Below are positions 10,120-21,315 of a stretch of 64,000 nt of DNA, in pieces. The notes beneath the pieces are model-generated. The model was not told the DNA's origin. It saw only the letters and a program-made list of their open reading frames with translations, and did not search any database. The DNA comes from Globodera rostochiensis (Eukaryota; Nematoda; Chromadorea; Rhabditida; Heteroderidae), in contig JAEVLN010000025.1 of NCBI GenBank assembly GCA_018350325.1, forward strand, positions 723,799-787,798, written 5' to 3'. The position numbers and the translations under genes were made by a program. The stretch's first letter is position 1; each line of letters begins with the position of its first letter.

Positions 10120-11012
10120 CCGATTTGAGTTTTCAATTTCCTGAACATTTGCCGCGGCATTCACTTCCACAGAATGTCAATCGACAGAATTTGGATGAAA
10201 TTACTGTCGTTTAAATTGCCTTTTCCATTTATACAAAGTGCCTTTTCCTATTTTCAACATTTTAACAATGTCTCCGTCAGAAATTTTAGGATTTTTGTCT
10301 TTAATTTCATAATAACGTTTCATCAATTCCTTTTGTTCGCTGTGGGAGTATTTCGGTGTTGTAAAATAATTTTTAATTTTATTTAAATATTAATAAATTT
10401 GGGCTCGAAATACTCACCGGTTTGGCCAAGTTCACTTTTCCAATTGTAAATGTTTTAAAACTGAGGCCCAACTCTTTTGCGACAGTTTCATCAATTTCGT
10501 GTTTATAGGAATTTTTGAATCCGTCCCGCTTTAACTCGGCTTTCATTTGATCAAATTTCTCTACCAAATTTTTTCGCTCATTTTTTTTTCTTTCCAAAGT
10601 TTTGCATTTTTCGACTTAGGCCAAGTTCTTTTTTCCAGTTATATATTTTTGTACGACTGACTTTAAAATGTTTAGCAATTTTCTGTTCAATTTGAACTCT
10701 TTCTTTATCCGAATATTTTCCCATTTGCTTAAATTTGTCTTTCATTGTGTGGAATTTGGCAAAAATTTGACATTTTTCAGTTGAATTCATTTCTTCACCA
10801 TTTTTGGCATTCTCAGAGTGATCAGACTCTGTGATAGGAGGATTCTGATCAGTTGAATTGGGTTCAATTTGTCTAATTTGGGTGTTCTGCCGGTCGATTT
10901 GGTGATGGGCATTTTGTCCAAAGTTTGTTGGCGGCGTCGTTTCGGCTTTGTCGAGTAAATTTGTTGGAGTGTATGGCACCAAAATTAAAATTCAAAATTC
11001 TTCCATTTTATT
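10120..11012 (-). pseudogene. Subfamily B HTH-family copy, multiply broken
   Basis: The N-terminus near 11010 has the same TGA in MEEF(stop) as the 3442 fragment. It continues LVPYTPTNLLDKAETTPPTN, HHQIDRQNTQIRQIEPNSTD and HTH1 (HFKVSRTKIYNWKKELGLSR). The frame is lost after KMQNFGKK. HTH2 follows in another frame (ELGLSFKTFTIGK, itself shifted). The intron acceptor is mutated (ttttacaacacc instead of ttttacagcacc). HTH3 (KMLKIGKGTLYKWKRQFKRQ) is followed by a stop, with the tail FHPNSVD then another stop. It is a clear pseudogene. Confidence 0.85.
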
Positions 11013-12480
11013 GGGCTAAAACCCGCTGATAGGGACACTTATATAGGCCAATTAATTTTCTAATTTAAACGGAAAATTCGATATGGGATATGGGGTCGTC
11101 CCCGACCTCGACCCCCGACATGGCCATCCTCGCCCCCTCCAAATTCTATCCCAACTCTAGTTTATATTTCGCCCCGGAGACAAATGGAGGTGAAGCGGCC
11201 GAGCCGTCAAGTTTATTTTGTTTGACATCAAATTCCGTGCCCGGATTCAACAAATGGGTTGTGTTTTTAAAAATTGTGTTGAATTTAGCCGGCTGCTCAA
11301 GCTATTCGCCCATCCCCAGATGATCTTGATCAGGAAAATTCTAACAAACATTTATCTGACCAAATAATTCAACCGATTAGGATCAAAGTGTTGATGAACA
11401 GCAAAATGAGTCCAATGAATGTGAAAAAATTGAATAAGTTGAGAATAAATCAACTGATCAGCCCAATCCAAATGCACAAATACATACAATTTATGAATGG
11501 AAGCGCGAATTTGTTTCTGTATTTTGTCTTGATCAAAGAGGCTTAGTCTATACTACGAAGTTTACTAAAATTTAATTAGGTGAAGGTATTCAAATGTTTC
11601 TTTGATTGTTTAGATTTAATACTTTTAAGAAAATCAAAGAACAATAAATTAAACTCTTAAATAACAACAATTTTCAAATAATAGATCCCAAAAATAATAA
11701 CATCTTCGCGTTGAGTCAAGGGCCTACAAAGTTCGTATATTATTAAAGGTTTTTAATTTCTTCTGTAAATTGTTTTTTCCAATTATGTAGGCTTCGTGTT
11801 GAAATCTTTAACATTTCAGCAATAACGGCATTTGGCATTTTAGGATTTTTCCTTTTTATTTTGGCATATTTTTTTAAAATTGCAATTTTTGTTGAGTCAG
11901 AAAACTTTTTGTTGCTGCCAGAAAGAACAAATTTGTGTTTCCATTCATAAATTGTAGTTTTAGAAACGCCCAATTTTTTTGCAATTTTATCATCGAGTTC
12001 ATTCTTTGAACCACTTTTGATTTTTGCCTTCTGACATTTGCTTTTTATTTCATCAAATTGTCTCAAAATTTTACGTTTTTCGGACTCAGAAAACTTTTCT
12101 CGACTTAAACCCAATTCTTTGCACCATTTATAAATTGTTGTTCGACCAACACCCAAACCATTTGATATTTTTGACTCAATTTGAACCCATTTTTTGGCTG
12201 AGTGTGGGCGTTTGTTTTTTTCTCGATAATTATGTTTCATTCCACGGAATTTTTGAATAATTTCCATTTTTTGCTGATCAGACTCAACTTTTTCAGATTC
12301 ATTAGACTTATTTTGCTGTACTTCAACACATTGATCTTGATCTGGCGCTGAATTGTTTTCATCTTCTGACCAATTTTCATCATAAATTTCGTCAAATTTC
12401 TGTTTCAATATTTCATCAATATTTTTCTGATCAGAAGTGTTTGGAGCTTGTCCGTCTTGAACTTCTTCTTTAACATGACG
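10860..12480. repeat. Arm 2 of the large inverted duplication
   Basis: Reverse-complement counterpart of about 1900-3600. It includes the block at 11090-11323 whose + frame translates SPTSTPDMAILAPSKFYPN, matching the minus frame at 3124-3357, and runs into the intact HTH gene at 11743-12657. Arm divergence is low by eye, so the event is recent. Confidence 0.8.
11380..11565 (+). pseudogene. Subfamily A fragment, internally deleted
   Basis: Keeps the linker (gatcaaagtgttgatgaaca, caaaatgagtccaatgaatg), then jumps after ccaatccaaatgcacaaata directly to the last part of HTH2 (acaatttatgaatggaagcg). The counterpart in the other arm (2770-3110) retains the intervening bases, so this deletion came after the duplication. 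Confidence 0.65.
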
Positions 12481-12657
12481 ACAATTCAAATCTTTTGTAT
12501 CATTATTTTCATCGTCCCATCCTTTTCCAAATATTTCATCAAATGTTTTGTAAAGTTTTGATTCTTGCCCGTGTTCACCCACAGAATTGGCATTTTTAAT
12601 CAAATTCGTTGCAAATAATGAAATAATAATTAATAACAGAAATTTCATTGCCTCCAA
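11743..12657 (-). CDS. Secreted triple-HTH protein, subfamily A, intact (304 aa)
   Basis: Single open exon. Two in-frame ATGs exist (12657 MEAMKF, 12648 MKF). Other copies start at MK, so 12648 is the likelier start. Order: signal peptide (KFLLLIIISLFATNLIKN), acidic region with FDEIFGKGWDDEN and FDEIYDENWSEDEN, Gln/Asn/Asp/Glu-rich linker, HTH1 (GVGRTTIYKWCKELGLS), HTH2 (GVSKTTIYEWKHKF), and HTH3 (MLKISTRSLHNWKKQF) ending EEIKNL. The HTH modules resemble homeodomain-like or transposase-type DNA-binding folds. No catalytic domain is present. I infer a secreted protein that may bind nucleic acid in a target compartment. The 5' flank matches type 1 copies, and the 3' flank (cgaagatgttattattttt) is shared across the family. 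Confidence 0.85.
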   Translation of the reverse strand: MEAMKFLLLIIISLFATNLIKNANSVGEHGQESKLYKTFDEIFGKGWDDENNDTKDLNCRHVKEEVQDGQAPNTSDQKNIDEILKQKFDEIYDENWSEDENNSAPDQDQCVEVQQNKSNESEKVESDQQKMEIIQKFRGMKHNYREKNKRPHSAKKWVQIESKISNGLGVGRTTIYKWCKELGLSREKFSESEKRKILRQFDEIKSKCQKAKIKSGSKNELDDKIAKKLGVSKTTIYEWKHKFVLSGSNKKFSDSTKIAILKKYAKIKRKNPKMPNAVIAEMLKISTRSLHNWKKQFTEEIKNL

Positions 12658-13030
12658 TTTCTTAAGAATTCTTTAAAATTCTATTGAAAATGTTAATTAT
12701 TTTAATAATAAACTAGTTTTTTGTCAATAAAAAGTCAATGTTTATTAATCAATGCTTTATATTGGTTTCCTCGAAAGATTCGTTCAAAGACAAATTCTTT
12801 TAATATTAAATAATACAGGCAATATAGCAGGGATGTGAATAGTGATCGCGATCGCGCGATCTTGACCGCCATTATCGCCTTTTTTGGGCAGATCGCTGAT
12901 CGCCGTTCGCATTAAAAAATCGACGTCATTCCCATCCCTGCAATATAGGCTTAGGTCTAAGCCATCCAGGCCTAGGGATTCGTTAGGCATAGGCCTAAGC
13001 CACCCTGGCTTATAGGCTTAGGCTTAATGC
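12658..13030. other. 5' flank of the intact A gene plus repeats
   Basis: 12658-12830 is the type 1 upstream sequence shared with 1263-1440 and 15237-15420. 12835-12940 has a gatcgcgatcgcgcgatc palindrome cluster. 12945-13030 has two or three diverged units of the ggcttaggtctaagcc repeat. Confidence 0.55.
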
Positions 13031-13780
13031 TCCGTCATCGCACGCATGCTCGCTGTTGGGGGGCCGCCAGCGGATTTCAAAAGAATTTTGCTGATTATCA
13101 ATTAAATATGATGACGAAATTTTTTGAACTAATTTAGGTAGTCCATTTTTTTATTGGTGGGCAACTGCCCAAAACCTTTAAAATATAGGCGACCGCCCCA
13201 GACTCAACGCGAAGATTTTATTATTGTTTTTGGGGTTGGATTATTGAAAACATTTTTTAATCGTTTTGACTTAACAATCTTATGGAAATGGACGAGGCCC
13301 TGCCAGAAAAATTTTTTGAGACTCTATCTTGAACCAATTTTAAAATTCCAAATTACTATTATATTTAAAATTCCTATTCTGAACGCATCATTCAGAGCGG
13401 ATTTGGAAAGTTTCGCGCCGGCACGTTTGTGCGCGATCAATCATAAATGTTTGGCAAATTTAAATAAATTTTATTTCGTTTTTTCTATTCCATTTTTGTT
13501 AAAGAATTTTGAGTCAAAAAAAAGCCAAAATATGTAATTTCAAAATGTCAAAAAGGAAAAAGACCAACATAACAAGTCCTTTTTGAGCTAATTTCGATTC
13601 TTAGACTCGTATTTTAATAATTTTATTTATGGAGGAAGCATGTGAGTTGAGAAAAAATAAAATTTATCCTGAAATTCAAATAATACGCCGACACATACAT
13701 AGATCGACGCAAATCACTAAATGAACCCGGCAGTACTGACCAATCTTTCACTCTCAACTTGGGTAGTACAGGACTGGGAT
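13031..13780. other. Gene-free, with a relic of a family 3' flank
   Basis: 13195-13270 (actcaacgcgaagatttta...) is a detached copy of the HTH-family 3' flank, with no coding part. An open frame at 13154-13537 is AT-rich and low-complexity and is not accepted as a gene. Confidence 0.45.
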
Positions 13781-13789
13781 TGTGTAAAA

Positions 13790-14412
13790 CCGGGATTGGG
13801 ACTCTCCGCGTCCAGAAAAACCGGGACCGGAACTCTCCGCGACCAGAAAAACCGGGACCGGAACTCTCCGCGTCCAGAAAAACCGGGACCGGAACTCTCC
13901 GCGACCAGAAAAACCGGGACCGGAACTTTCCGCGACCAGAAAAACCGGGACCGGAACTCTCCGCGTCCAGAAAAACCGGGACCGGAACTCTCCGCGACCA
14001 GGAAAACCGGGACCGGAACTCTCCGCGACCAGAAAAACCGGGACCGGAACTCTCCGCGTCCAGAAAAACCGGGACCGGAACTCTCCGCGACCAGAAAAAC
14101 CGGGACCGTAACTCTCCGCTACCAGGAAAACCGGGACCGGAACTCTCCGCGACCAGCCGGGACCGTAACTCTCCGCTACCAGGAAAACCGGGACCGGAAC
14201 TCTCCGCGTCCAGAAAAACCGGGACCGGAACTCTCCGCGTCCAGAAAAACCGGGACCGGAACTCTCCGCGTCCAGAAAAACCGGGACCGGAACTCTCCGC
14301 GACCAGAAAAACCGGGACCGGAACTCTCCGCGACCAGAAAAACCGGGACCGGAACTCTCCGCGACCAGAAAAACCGGGACCGTAACTCTCCGCTACCAGG
14401 AAAACCGGGACC
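13790..14412. repeat. 31-bp minisatellite (CCGGGACCGGAACTCTCCGC)
   Basis: Unit ccgggaccggaactctccgc plus gaccagaaaaa, exact period 31 bp, about 20 copies, with two main variants (cgaccag and cgtccag). A period of 3n+1 makes the frame rotate every unit and no unit contains a stop, so long open frames appear in several frames of both strands. Confidence 0.92.
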
Positions 14413-14637
14413 AACAGCAGTGACGACAGGAGCCGTCTGGAAAATTTTTAACACAATTTTTAACAAAATTGGAGCAAAAATTCAGAAGGTGTGATGAATT
14501 TTTAATTTATTAAATATATCATCATCATTTTTTTAATGGAGGAGCGCGCATGTTCTGACTCGTAGAAGAACGGTAAAACAAGTGCTTGCACTCAGCCGGG
14601 TTCGAACCAAAAACATAATATAAAACTTGTCGAAAAG
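14413..14637. other. Spacer
   Basis: AT-rich sequence between the minisatellite and a decayed HTH copy. No features. Confidence 0.4.
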
Positions 14638-15236
14638 TCAAACCAGTTCATTTTCTTTGCTAAATTGAGTTTTCCATTTAGTTAGGCTGCTTTTTGACAT
14701 TTTCAACAAATCAGCAATATTACAATCACTTATTTTCGGATTTTCTCCTTTTATTTTGGCATATTTCTTCAAAATTTCAATTTTTGTTGCATCAGAAATT
14801 TTATTGCTGACAGAAAGACCAAATTTGCGCTTCCATTCATAAATTGTAGTTTTAGAAACGCCCAATTTTTTTGCAATTTTATTATCAAGTTCATTCATTA
14901 AAATGTTTTTGATTTTTGCCTTCTTACATTTGCTTTTTATTTTATCAAATTGTTTCAAAATTTGCCGTTTTTCTAACTCAGAAAACTTTGATCTAGCCCT
15001 CATTTGCCGACTTAGACCCAATTCTTTGCACCATTTGTAAATTGTTGAACGACTAACACCCAAACCATTTGATATTTTTGCCTCAATTTGAACCCATTTT
15101 TTGGCTGAGTGTGGGCGTTTGTTTTTTTCTCGATAATATTTAATTTTGGTCTTTCTCCGCTTTCGCCCACAGAATTGACATTGTTGATCAAATTCATTGT
15201 AAATAATGAAATAAAAATTAATCGGCAAAATTTCAT
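14638..15236 (-). pseudogene. Subfamily A copy with internal deletion joining signal peptide to HTH1
   Basis: Starts MKFCRLIFISLFTMNLINNV then NSVGESGERPKLN. It then jumps directly to the YREKNKRPHSAKKWVQIE segment just before HTH1, losing the whole acidic region and both FDE motifs. The joint is out of frame. The second frame is otherwise fully open: HTH1 (GVSRSTIYKWCKELGLSRQ), HTH2 (GVSKTTIYEWKRKFGLS) and HTH3 (LLKMSKSSLTKWKTQF), ending SKENELV. Only the single frameshift at about 15140 separates it from a compact secreted triple-HTH protein, so an unseen splice or an assembly error should be considered. It has the type 1 upstream flank. Confidence 0.75.
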
Positions 15237-15399
15237 TACCTGAAATATCTTAAAAATTTTTTAAATTTTATTGAGAATGTTAAATAATTTTATCAATAAA
15301 TAAAAGTCAATGCTTATAAATCAATGCTTTATATTGGTTTCCTGGAAAGATCAATTCGTTCGAAACCAAAATGTTTTTAATTAAAGTATAAATTACAGG

Positions 15400-15640
15400 C
15401 AATATTTATTATAATGATTCCTGACAATCCGCGGACGGTCCAAATTCCAGTCACTCTATGAATTTCAAAAAAACACCTCCAGGCACTCAATAACTTGACG
15501 GCTTTACGGGATTTCCGGACATTTTTGGGGGCCCGAATGCCGGATTCAGGACTTGGCGATAAATCCGGCATTTTACAAAAATTTTTAGGGGAACCGGGTG
15601 AGGATTGACGGTGCCGGTAGGCGCCGCCAAGAAAATGTGT
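15400..15640. repeat. Diverged GC-rich dispersed repeats
   Basis: Contains tttccggacatttttggggg and gccggattcagg, related to the 40-bp array at 20700, and tgccggtaggcgccgccaag, the dispersed repeat also at 5820. Confidence 0.45.
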
Positions 15641-15828
15641 TACTAAATAACAAAAAATAATGTGTTTATGCCAAATGATCGGATGAAGATAAAGGGGGTG
15701 GGGGTTGTGTTGTTGTTACCGGTGGGGTGGTATATTATTATTTATCGATTAAAATGATCAAATGGGCGGGGCCAAAACTCTGTCAGTGATGATTGGTCGT
15801 TGAACTGATCGTTGACTTCTCCTTCACA

Positions 15829-16529
15829 TCAGCGCAATCTGTTGAAGTTCCACTCGAGCCGTCCGGGCTCGCGCAGGCTCAGCCAACCAGCGCCGCCCGA
15901 CGGGTCCATGAATGAGCCTTCGCCGGCGCCGCGTTTGTTGTTCGGCATGTACTGCTGCTGCTCGTCTGCCAGATAGACAGCACTGAAACATTGAATTAAA
16001 AAAACCCTTCGATTTAATGAAAAATTTTCGGACTTTCGGTCGTAAGGTCCGGACGACAACGGTGAGATGAAGCCGTTCCCACTCGCATATGGGATAAGCA
16101 TTGGTGAGCCTTGCGGAGTCCATTCCTGGCCCGAAAATTCGCCGGATGTTGAAGGGCTCCAGAACTTCTTGGCGCTTGGCTTTTCGCTAAAATGGCGTAA
16201 ATTTAAAAAATTGCATCTTCACCCCTTAACCAATTTCGATAATAAAATTTCACAAGTTAATTCTAGCACAACTAAGCTATTTTAAATTGAATCTTTACGC
16301 TAAATGTCGCAAATTCTTTTATATAATACCCAAAAAAAATTTTAACAAATTTAAGTTGGCACTCGCTATTTTTAACTTTTCCATCCAAAACCCAGTGAAT
16401 TGACCTGAACGGATAGGGCATCTTCGCTGGCATTGGCATCGCGTCACTGTGGCCAAACGTTGCGATCAGCAGGGCCACGGCGAGCAGTGCGCAGAGAAGG
16501 ACGGAAGCGGTGCAAAGAAGTTTAGACAT
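15829..16529 (-). CDS. Secreted peptide precursor, three exons, 143 aa
   Basis: Exons 16529-16405, 16186-16034 and 15982-15829 total 432 nt with compatible phases. Introns: gtcaat...ttttag (218 nt) and gtccga...tttcag (51 nt). Exon 1 encodes a signal peptide (MSKLLCTASVLLCALLAVAL) and DAMPMPAKMPYPF. Exon 2 is Ser/Pro/Gly-rich (EKPSAKKFWSPSTSGEF). Exon 3 carries NNKRGAGEGSFMDPSGGAGW and ends RLEWNFNRLR. The exons are GC-richer than the introns, which supports real coding. A dibasic KR site and a compact C-terminal peptide suggest a neuropeptide or peptide-hormone precursor (inference); I do not recognise a named family. The exon 2 donor is the least certain boundary. Confidence 0.65.
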
Positions 16530-16644
16530 TTTGTTTCAACAGATTTTCTTCAATTTTCTTGGTATAATAACACGGAATCCTGATGAAAAATTTTAATTGT
16601 TTAAATTTTCGAATGGCAAAAGTTGACTGAATTGGTACAGATGG

Positions 16645-16670
16645 ACTCTCATATATAAGGGCATGTTTGC
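16645..16670 (-). promoter_or_regulatory. Possible TATA element for the secreted peptide gene
   Basis: A tatata core (atatataagggc on the + strand) lies about 125 bp upstream of the start at 16529. It is isolated in otherwise mixed sequence. Weak evidence. Confidence 0.25.
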
Positions 16671-19600
16671 ATAGCATTTGGAAGACAACAATTTTCTACG
16701 GTTTCTTGGGCCCGGGGGTGGTGTGGGAAATTTTAAGAATGTTGTGCCGATTTTTGCTCATTTTGCCTTGGACCCTGGCTTAGTCCTCGGTAAGTTGAAT
16801 GGCATGAATTTGGTATTTGGCATTCTTTAAGTGCTGAATCTTTCTGTGCAGGTGTCCCGCCCCCCCCCCCGCATTTTAAGGCAAATAAAGTGTGTATTGT
16901 AATCTGAACCATGCCCAATTTGAATTCCGAGTCCCCTTTCCCTTGGGCACCTTCAATGAAATCCGAATAAAAGGCCTCAGGGGATTTTTCTGAACAGCGC
17001 TCGGGGGGGGGGGGGGGATCTTTGGTTACAAACCCGCCTAATTGGGGGAAGCGTGAAATGGGATACTCATGTACTTTACATAATGTACTCATAGGTCACA
17101 GGACACGACCGGAAACCTTTACGTCTGTCTTCTAGCGGGATGTTCATGAAATTTATGTTTTGAATAAATTCCAGAAATTTTCGGGGGTTGCACGAGTTTT
17201 TGCGACAAATTTTTAAACAATTTTTTTGGATATTGTTAGCAAAGTTTTACAAATTACAGGCCCTGATGGGATTTGCCAAAAGTCGATTTTCAATTAAAGG
17301 GAGCCCTCGCTTGTGTCTTTTTGGATTTTTAAAAAAATTTGACGATGTTTCTATTATCATATTTAAAAGTTTCTTATTTTTGAGGGGTGTCGGCACGCGT
17401 TATGAACTTTTTTGTGGAATTATTCCTAAAATTCTTTTTTTTGTCGTCCTTTTCTTGGCTTTAAAAGTCCATTTGATTGTCTTAAAAATATGCCAAAATG
17501 TTATAATAATCTGTGCCAGCAGCTCAGACATTGCCCAAACGATGTCACGCAAATTGGCATATTAAGAAAATGAACTTTTTGTAATTAGTATATTAGTTCC
17601 ATTCAGCTTATAATAACGGGGCATGAGCTTGTGCCACAGATTCCGTTAAGACTAAATTTTTTTTTCAAAAATTCACGAATTCATTTATAACATGAAATTT
17701 GTTTAGCAATCAAAAATTTTACAAAATCCCATAAAAAAATGAAAATAGCCTTGTTTAACGAGTGCAGCACTATTGTATATAAACCTAATTTCTTTTTATG
17801 TAAACCCCAAAAACCTAATTGGCACTCCAGTCTTTGTGCCAAATCTAATTGGCTTTTCCTTTTTTGTGCCAAAATTCAATGCTTCACATAATTGGCATTA
17901 TGTGCCAAAATTCAATTCCAATTCAGCGCCCCCACCATAATTAATGTAGACGGTTATGGCATTTTTGGGGGTTATCAGGCGCTGTGTGCTGTATGTAAAT
18001 ATCCAATTTCCGTGCGGAAATGCGTACACGACGCTATTGGACAATTATTTAATAGGCAATTTGTCACGCAAATAATTGGATGGCTGGGAATTTTGGGGGT
18101 GACGAAGTTTTTTTGTGAGAAAATTAATTACGACTTGCCATTGGCGTGTGGTTCCTACATAGTTGGCATTTATTTGTTTGCACAGAAATGCGCATTTCAC
18201 CGAAGACATTTCGACAAAATAAAGACAATTTGGCAAAAATGGGTTGAATTAGAGCAAATTTTTGGCACCTACAAAACCCGAATCGTGCTTTTTAAGAACT
18301 TAGGTATTCAGGGTTTTAAACCCTATTTTCTGCTTTTTAGAAAAATTTCTTTAAGAAAATGCAATAAGATCATATTTTAAATTTTCTAGTCATGATCACT
18401 CTCATGTTTTTTGAAAGTTCAAAATTCTGAAATTTTGCAATTAATTTTTTTATTTTACTTTTTAAAAAATCCTTAAGAAAAATTCAATAAAAACAAAAAA
18501 TTCACCTCTAACAATGATTTTGTTGGACCAAAAATGCACTAACTGACTGATAATTATTGTTAAAAATTTTTAATTTGATAGTTATGTATTTACATATATA
18601 AAATTTTTCAAAACACGATAAAGTAGTCCATTCACAGTTGTAGGAGTTTCAGGGAAATAAATTGACAAGTTTTTAGCCAATTTTTTTTTGCCCATTTATA
18701 ACAGCTTTTTTCGGTTTTTAGCACCTATTATTTTGAGGGTTTCTGGAACTTATTTAGGTACCTAAAACGGAGTTTTTAGCAACTAAAAATCCGGGCTCCC
18801 TGCTGCTGAGTAAAAAAGCAATTAATTATCCAAAAATAATGTAGAAAATATGTAGTTTTCATAGTACAAAATGCCAATGCCAACAATTTTCGTGCCGTGT
18901 TAAGCGACATAAATGGGAGGGACAAGGAAAAACTGTGCCCCCCTCCCTATATGTAATATGTGCAAAAATATTTTTGTTTGTCAAGAGCTCACGAGAAATG
19001 AGTGTAGTGTATAAACGCGAAAACATTATGCCAAGCCAATGCCAAATTTAAATTTGTAAATGCGTCTTTCAATTTAAGATAAAGCAAACAGAGTTTGTTT
19101 TGAATTTTATGTGCTGGTGGACAAAATCAAAGTCAACCAAAAAACTTGGTCCAATGAATTTTGAATAGTTTTATTTATAAAAAATTAATTTTAATTGGGG
19201 TAACCGATTTTGGCTTGGATTTGTCCACAGAATTTTGTCATAAGCCATTTTATGATGAGAAAAAAATGCCTTTTTCATTTTAAATAAAGTAGGTAACCCG
19301 AAATAAAATAATGCAAACTTTTGTATGCTAAAATTACCTCCTAGTTTTGAATTCATTGAAATGTGAAAAAAAATTATGTTTTAAATTCAATATGAATTCA
19401 AGACGTCAAATCTGAGTTATAAATATAAATGTTATGGTTTTTTTGAATTCCAGACATATTTTAAATGAAAATGACGTTATATTAACATCAGTTAAATTCA
19501 ACCTACGACACAATTGAAAATTAATTGCCCCCTGGGGCAAATACATATGATGTTTTGAACAAAATTTCAAATTCTGATAAATATATTATGTACAAAATAT

Positions 19601-20690
19601 GGCGTCTCTAAATTTTCTACCATTAATAAAATTAATAAAAATATGTAAAATGGCAAAATGCCAAAAATTTAATTCGATTTAGGCGCCTTGAGCATTTACA
19701 AATTAATAAGCTAATCTTCAAAGCACCTTTTTGAAAAAAAGTATTTTTAATTAACCCTAGGGCAAAATTTTAAAAAAAACCAAAAGACAATGGAGATCAA
19801 AACAGGAAAAGCGTTCTTCCTTTGAGGTCGGATTAGTAGTAATTCATTGGATTAGACGTAAGAATTAAATGGGACAAGAAATGTTATAATAATTTAAAAA
19901 TAAAAAAATCTATCTAAAAATTTACAAAAAAAAAAAATGCTTATTGAGCCAGCCCGGCCTGCACCTTGGATTTAGGCCGTGGGTTCTAGCAAAAATTTAC
20001 AATTTTTTCAAAATGACGGGGTTTTATGTAAATGTTTATGTTTCAGATAAAATTAGCATAGAATCAATTTTCCTTTTCCATTCATTTTATGGAAGGCATT
20101 TTCTCTGAAAATTAAAGGCAAGGCCCCGAGGGTAAATGCCGTGCCATTCCACGCCAGAGAAAAGCTGATTAAACAAGCGGAACAAAAAGCGTCTTAATGA
20201 TTAATGGAGAATTCATTATGCTAATTTAGGCTTGCTTTTTGTCACCATCACAATTTTCCACAAAACAATCCACGCCAGCTGCGTATTTGTCACTATTTTA
20301 ATGACTTTTTATGGACAATTATGGGGGCTCAATTAGTAACTCAATGTGGAACTTTTTTTGTTTGTTAAAAATCACAGAAATAATTTAAGAAATGGTTTAT
20401 TTTAAATTTTTTTATATTTAAGTTGCCGTATTCATTTAAAAAACATTGGCATAAGAAATAACAACCTAGGTCCAATAATTTATTAAATTGGTTACATTTG
20501 TGGAACAAATTTGAAAAACGTATAATGCAAGAGAAATTTGTTTAAAAAAAACAGTGGAAATATTCAATTATTGGTCAGCCAATCACTTAGTCCTACATAC
20601 AAATGATTTGATCGGGAATCTGTTCCCAATCAACGGCTAGTTCAATTTCCTACCGAATCATCATTAAATGGTACAGACCAGGGATGAAGC
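16671..20690. other. 4-kb gene-poor AT-rich stretch
   Basis: Holds C- and G-runs at 16858-16871 and 17005-17019, scattered tgccaaaattcaat repeats at 17820-17930, and otherwise unstructured AT-rich sequence. Open frames at 17188-17565 and 17892-18380 lack signal peptide, domain or splice context, and I do not accept them. Confidence 0.5.
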
Positions 20691-20699
20691 CGGATGCCA

Positions 20700-21285
20700 A
20701 CGGAATTCCGGCTCTCAAAAAATGTCCAGAATTCCGGCTCTCGAAAAATGTCCGGAATCCGGAATTCCGGCTTTCAAAAAATGTCCGGAATCCGGAATTC
20801 CGGCCCTCAAAAAATGTCCGGAATTCCGGCTCTCGAAAAATGTCCGGAATCCGGAATTCCGGCTTTCAAAAAATGTCCGGAATCCGGAATTCCGGCTCTC
20901 AAAAAATGTCCGAAATCCAGCATCCGGAATTCCGGCTCTCAAAAAATGTCCGAAATCCAGCATCCGGAATTCCGGCTCTCAAAAAATGTCCGAAATCCAG
21001 CATCCGGAATTCCGGCTCTCAAAAAATGTCCGAAATCCAGCATCCGGAATTCCGGCTCTCAAAAAATGTCCGAAATCCAGCATCCGGAATTCCGGCTCTC
21101 AAAAAATGTCCGAAATCCAGCATCCGGAATTCCGGCTCTCAAAAAATGTCCGAAATCCAGCATCCGGAATTCCGGCTCTCAAAAAATGTTCCGAATCCGG
21201 CATTCGGAATTCCGGCTCTCAAAAAATGTCCGGCATCCGGAATTCCGGCTCTCAAAAAATGTCCGGAAATCCGGAATCCGGTTAC
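20700..21285. repeat. 40-bp minisatellite (CCGGAATTCCGGCTCTC)
   Basis: Core unit catccggaattccggctctc plus aaaaaatgtccgaaatccag repeats exactly every 40 bp from about 20921 to 21200 (7 near-identical copies), flanked by shorter or diverged units. It ends about 30 bp from the stop codon of the methyltransferase gene, so it may lie in its 3'UTR. Confidence 0.92.
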
Positions 21286-21315
21286 ATCCCGGGCTACCCC
21301 GACTCTGATTGATCA

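Noticed and set aside
13623..14494. Open frames up to 263 aa on both strands
   Set aside because: Frame-rotating 31-bp minisatellite without stops. Several frames being open at once is a repeat property, not coding.
17892..18380. 162-aa + strand open frame
   Set aside because: AT-rich, contains repeated tgccaaaattcaat words, no recognisable domain and no splice support.
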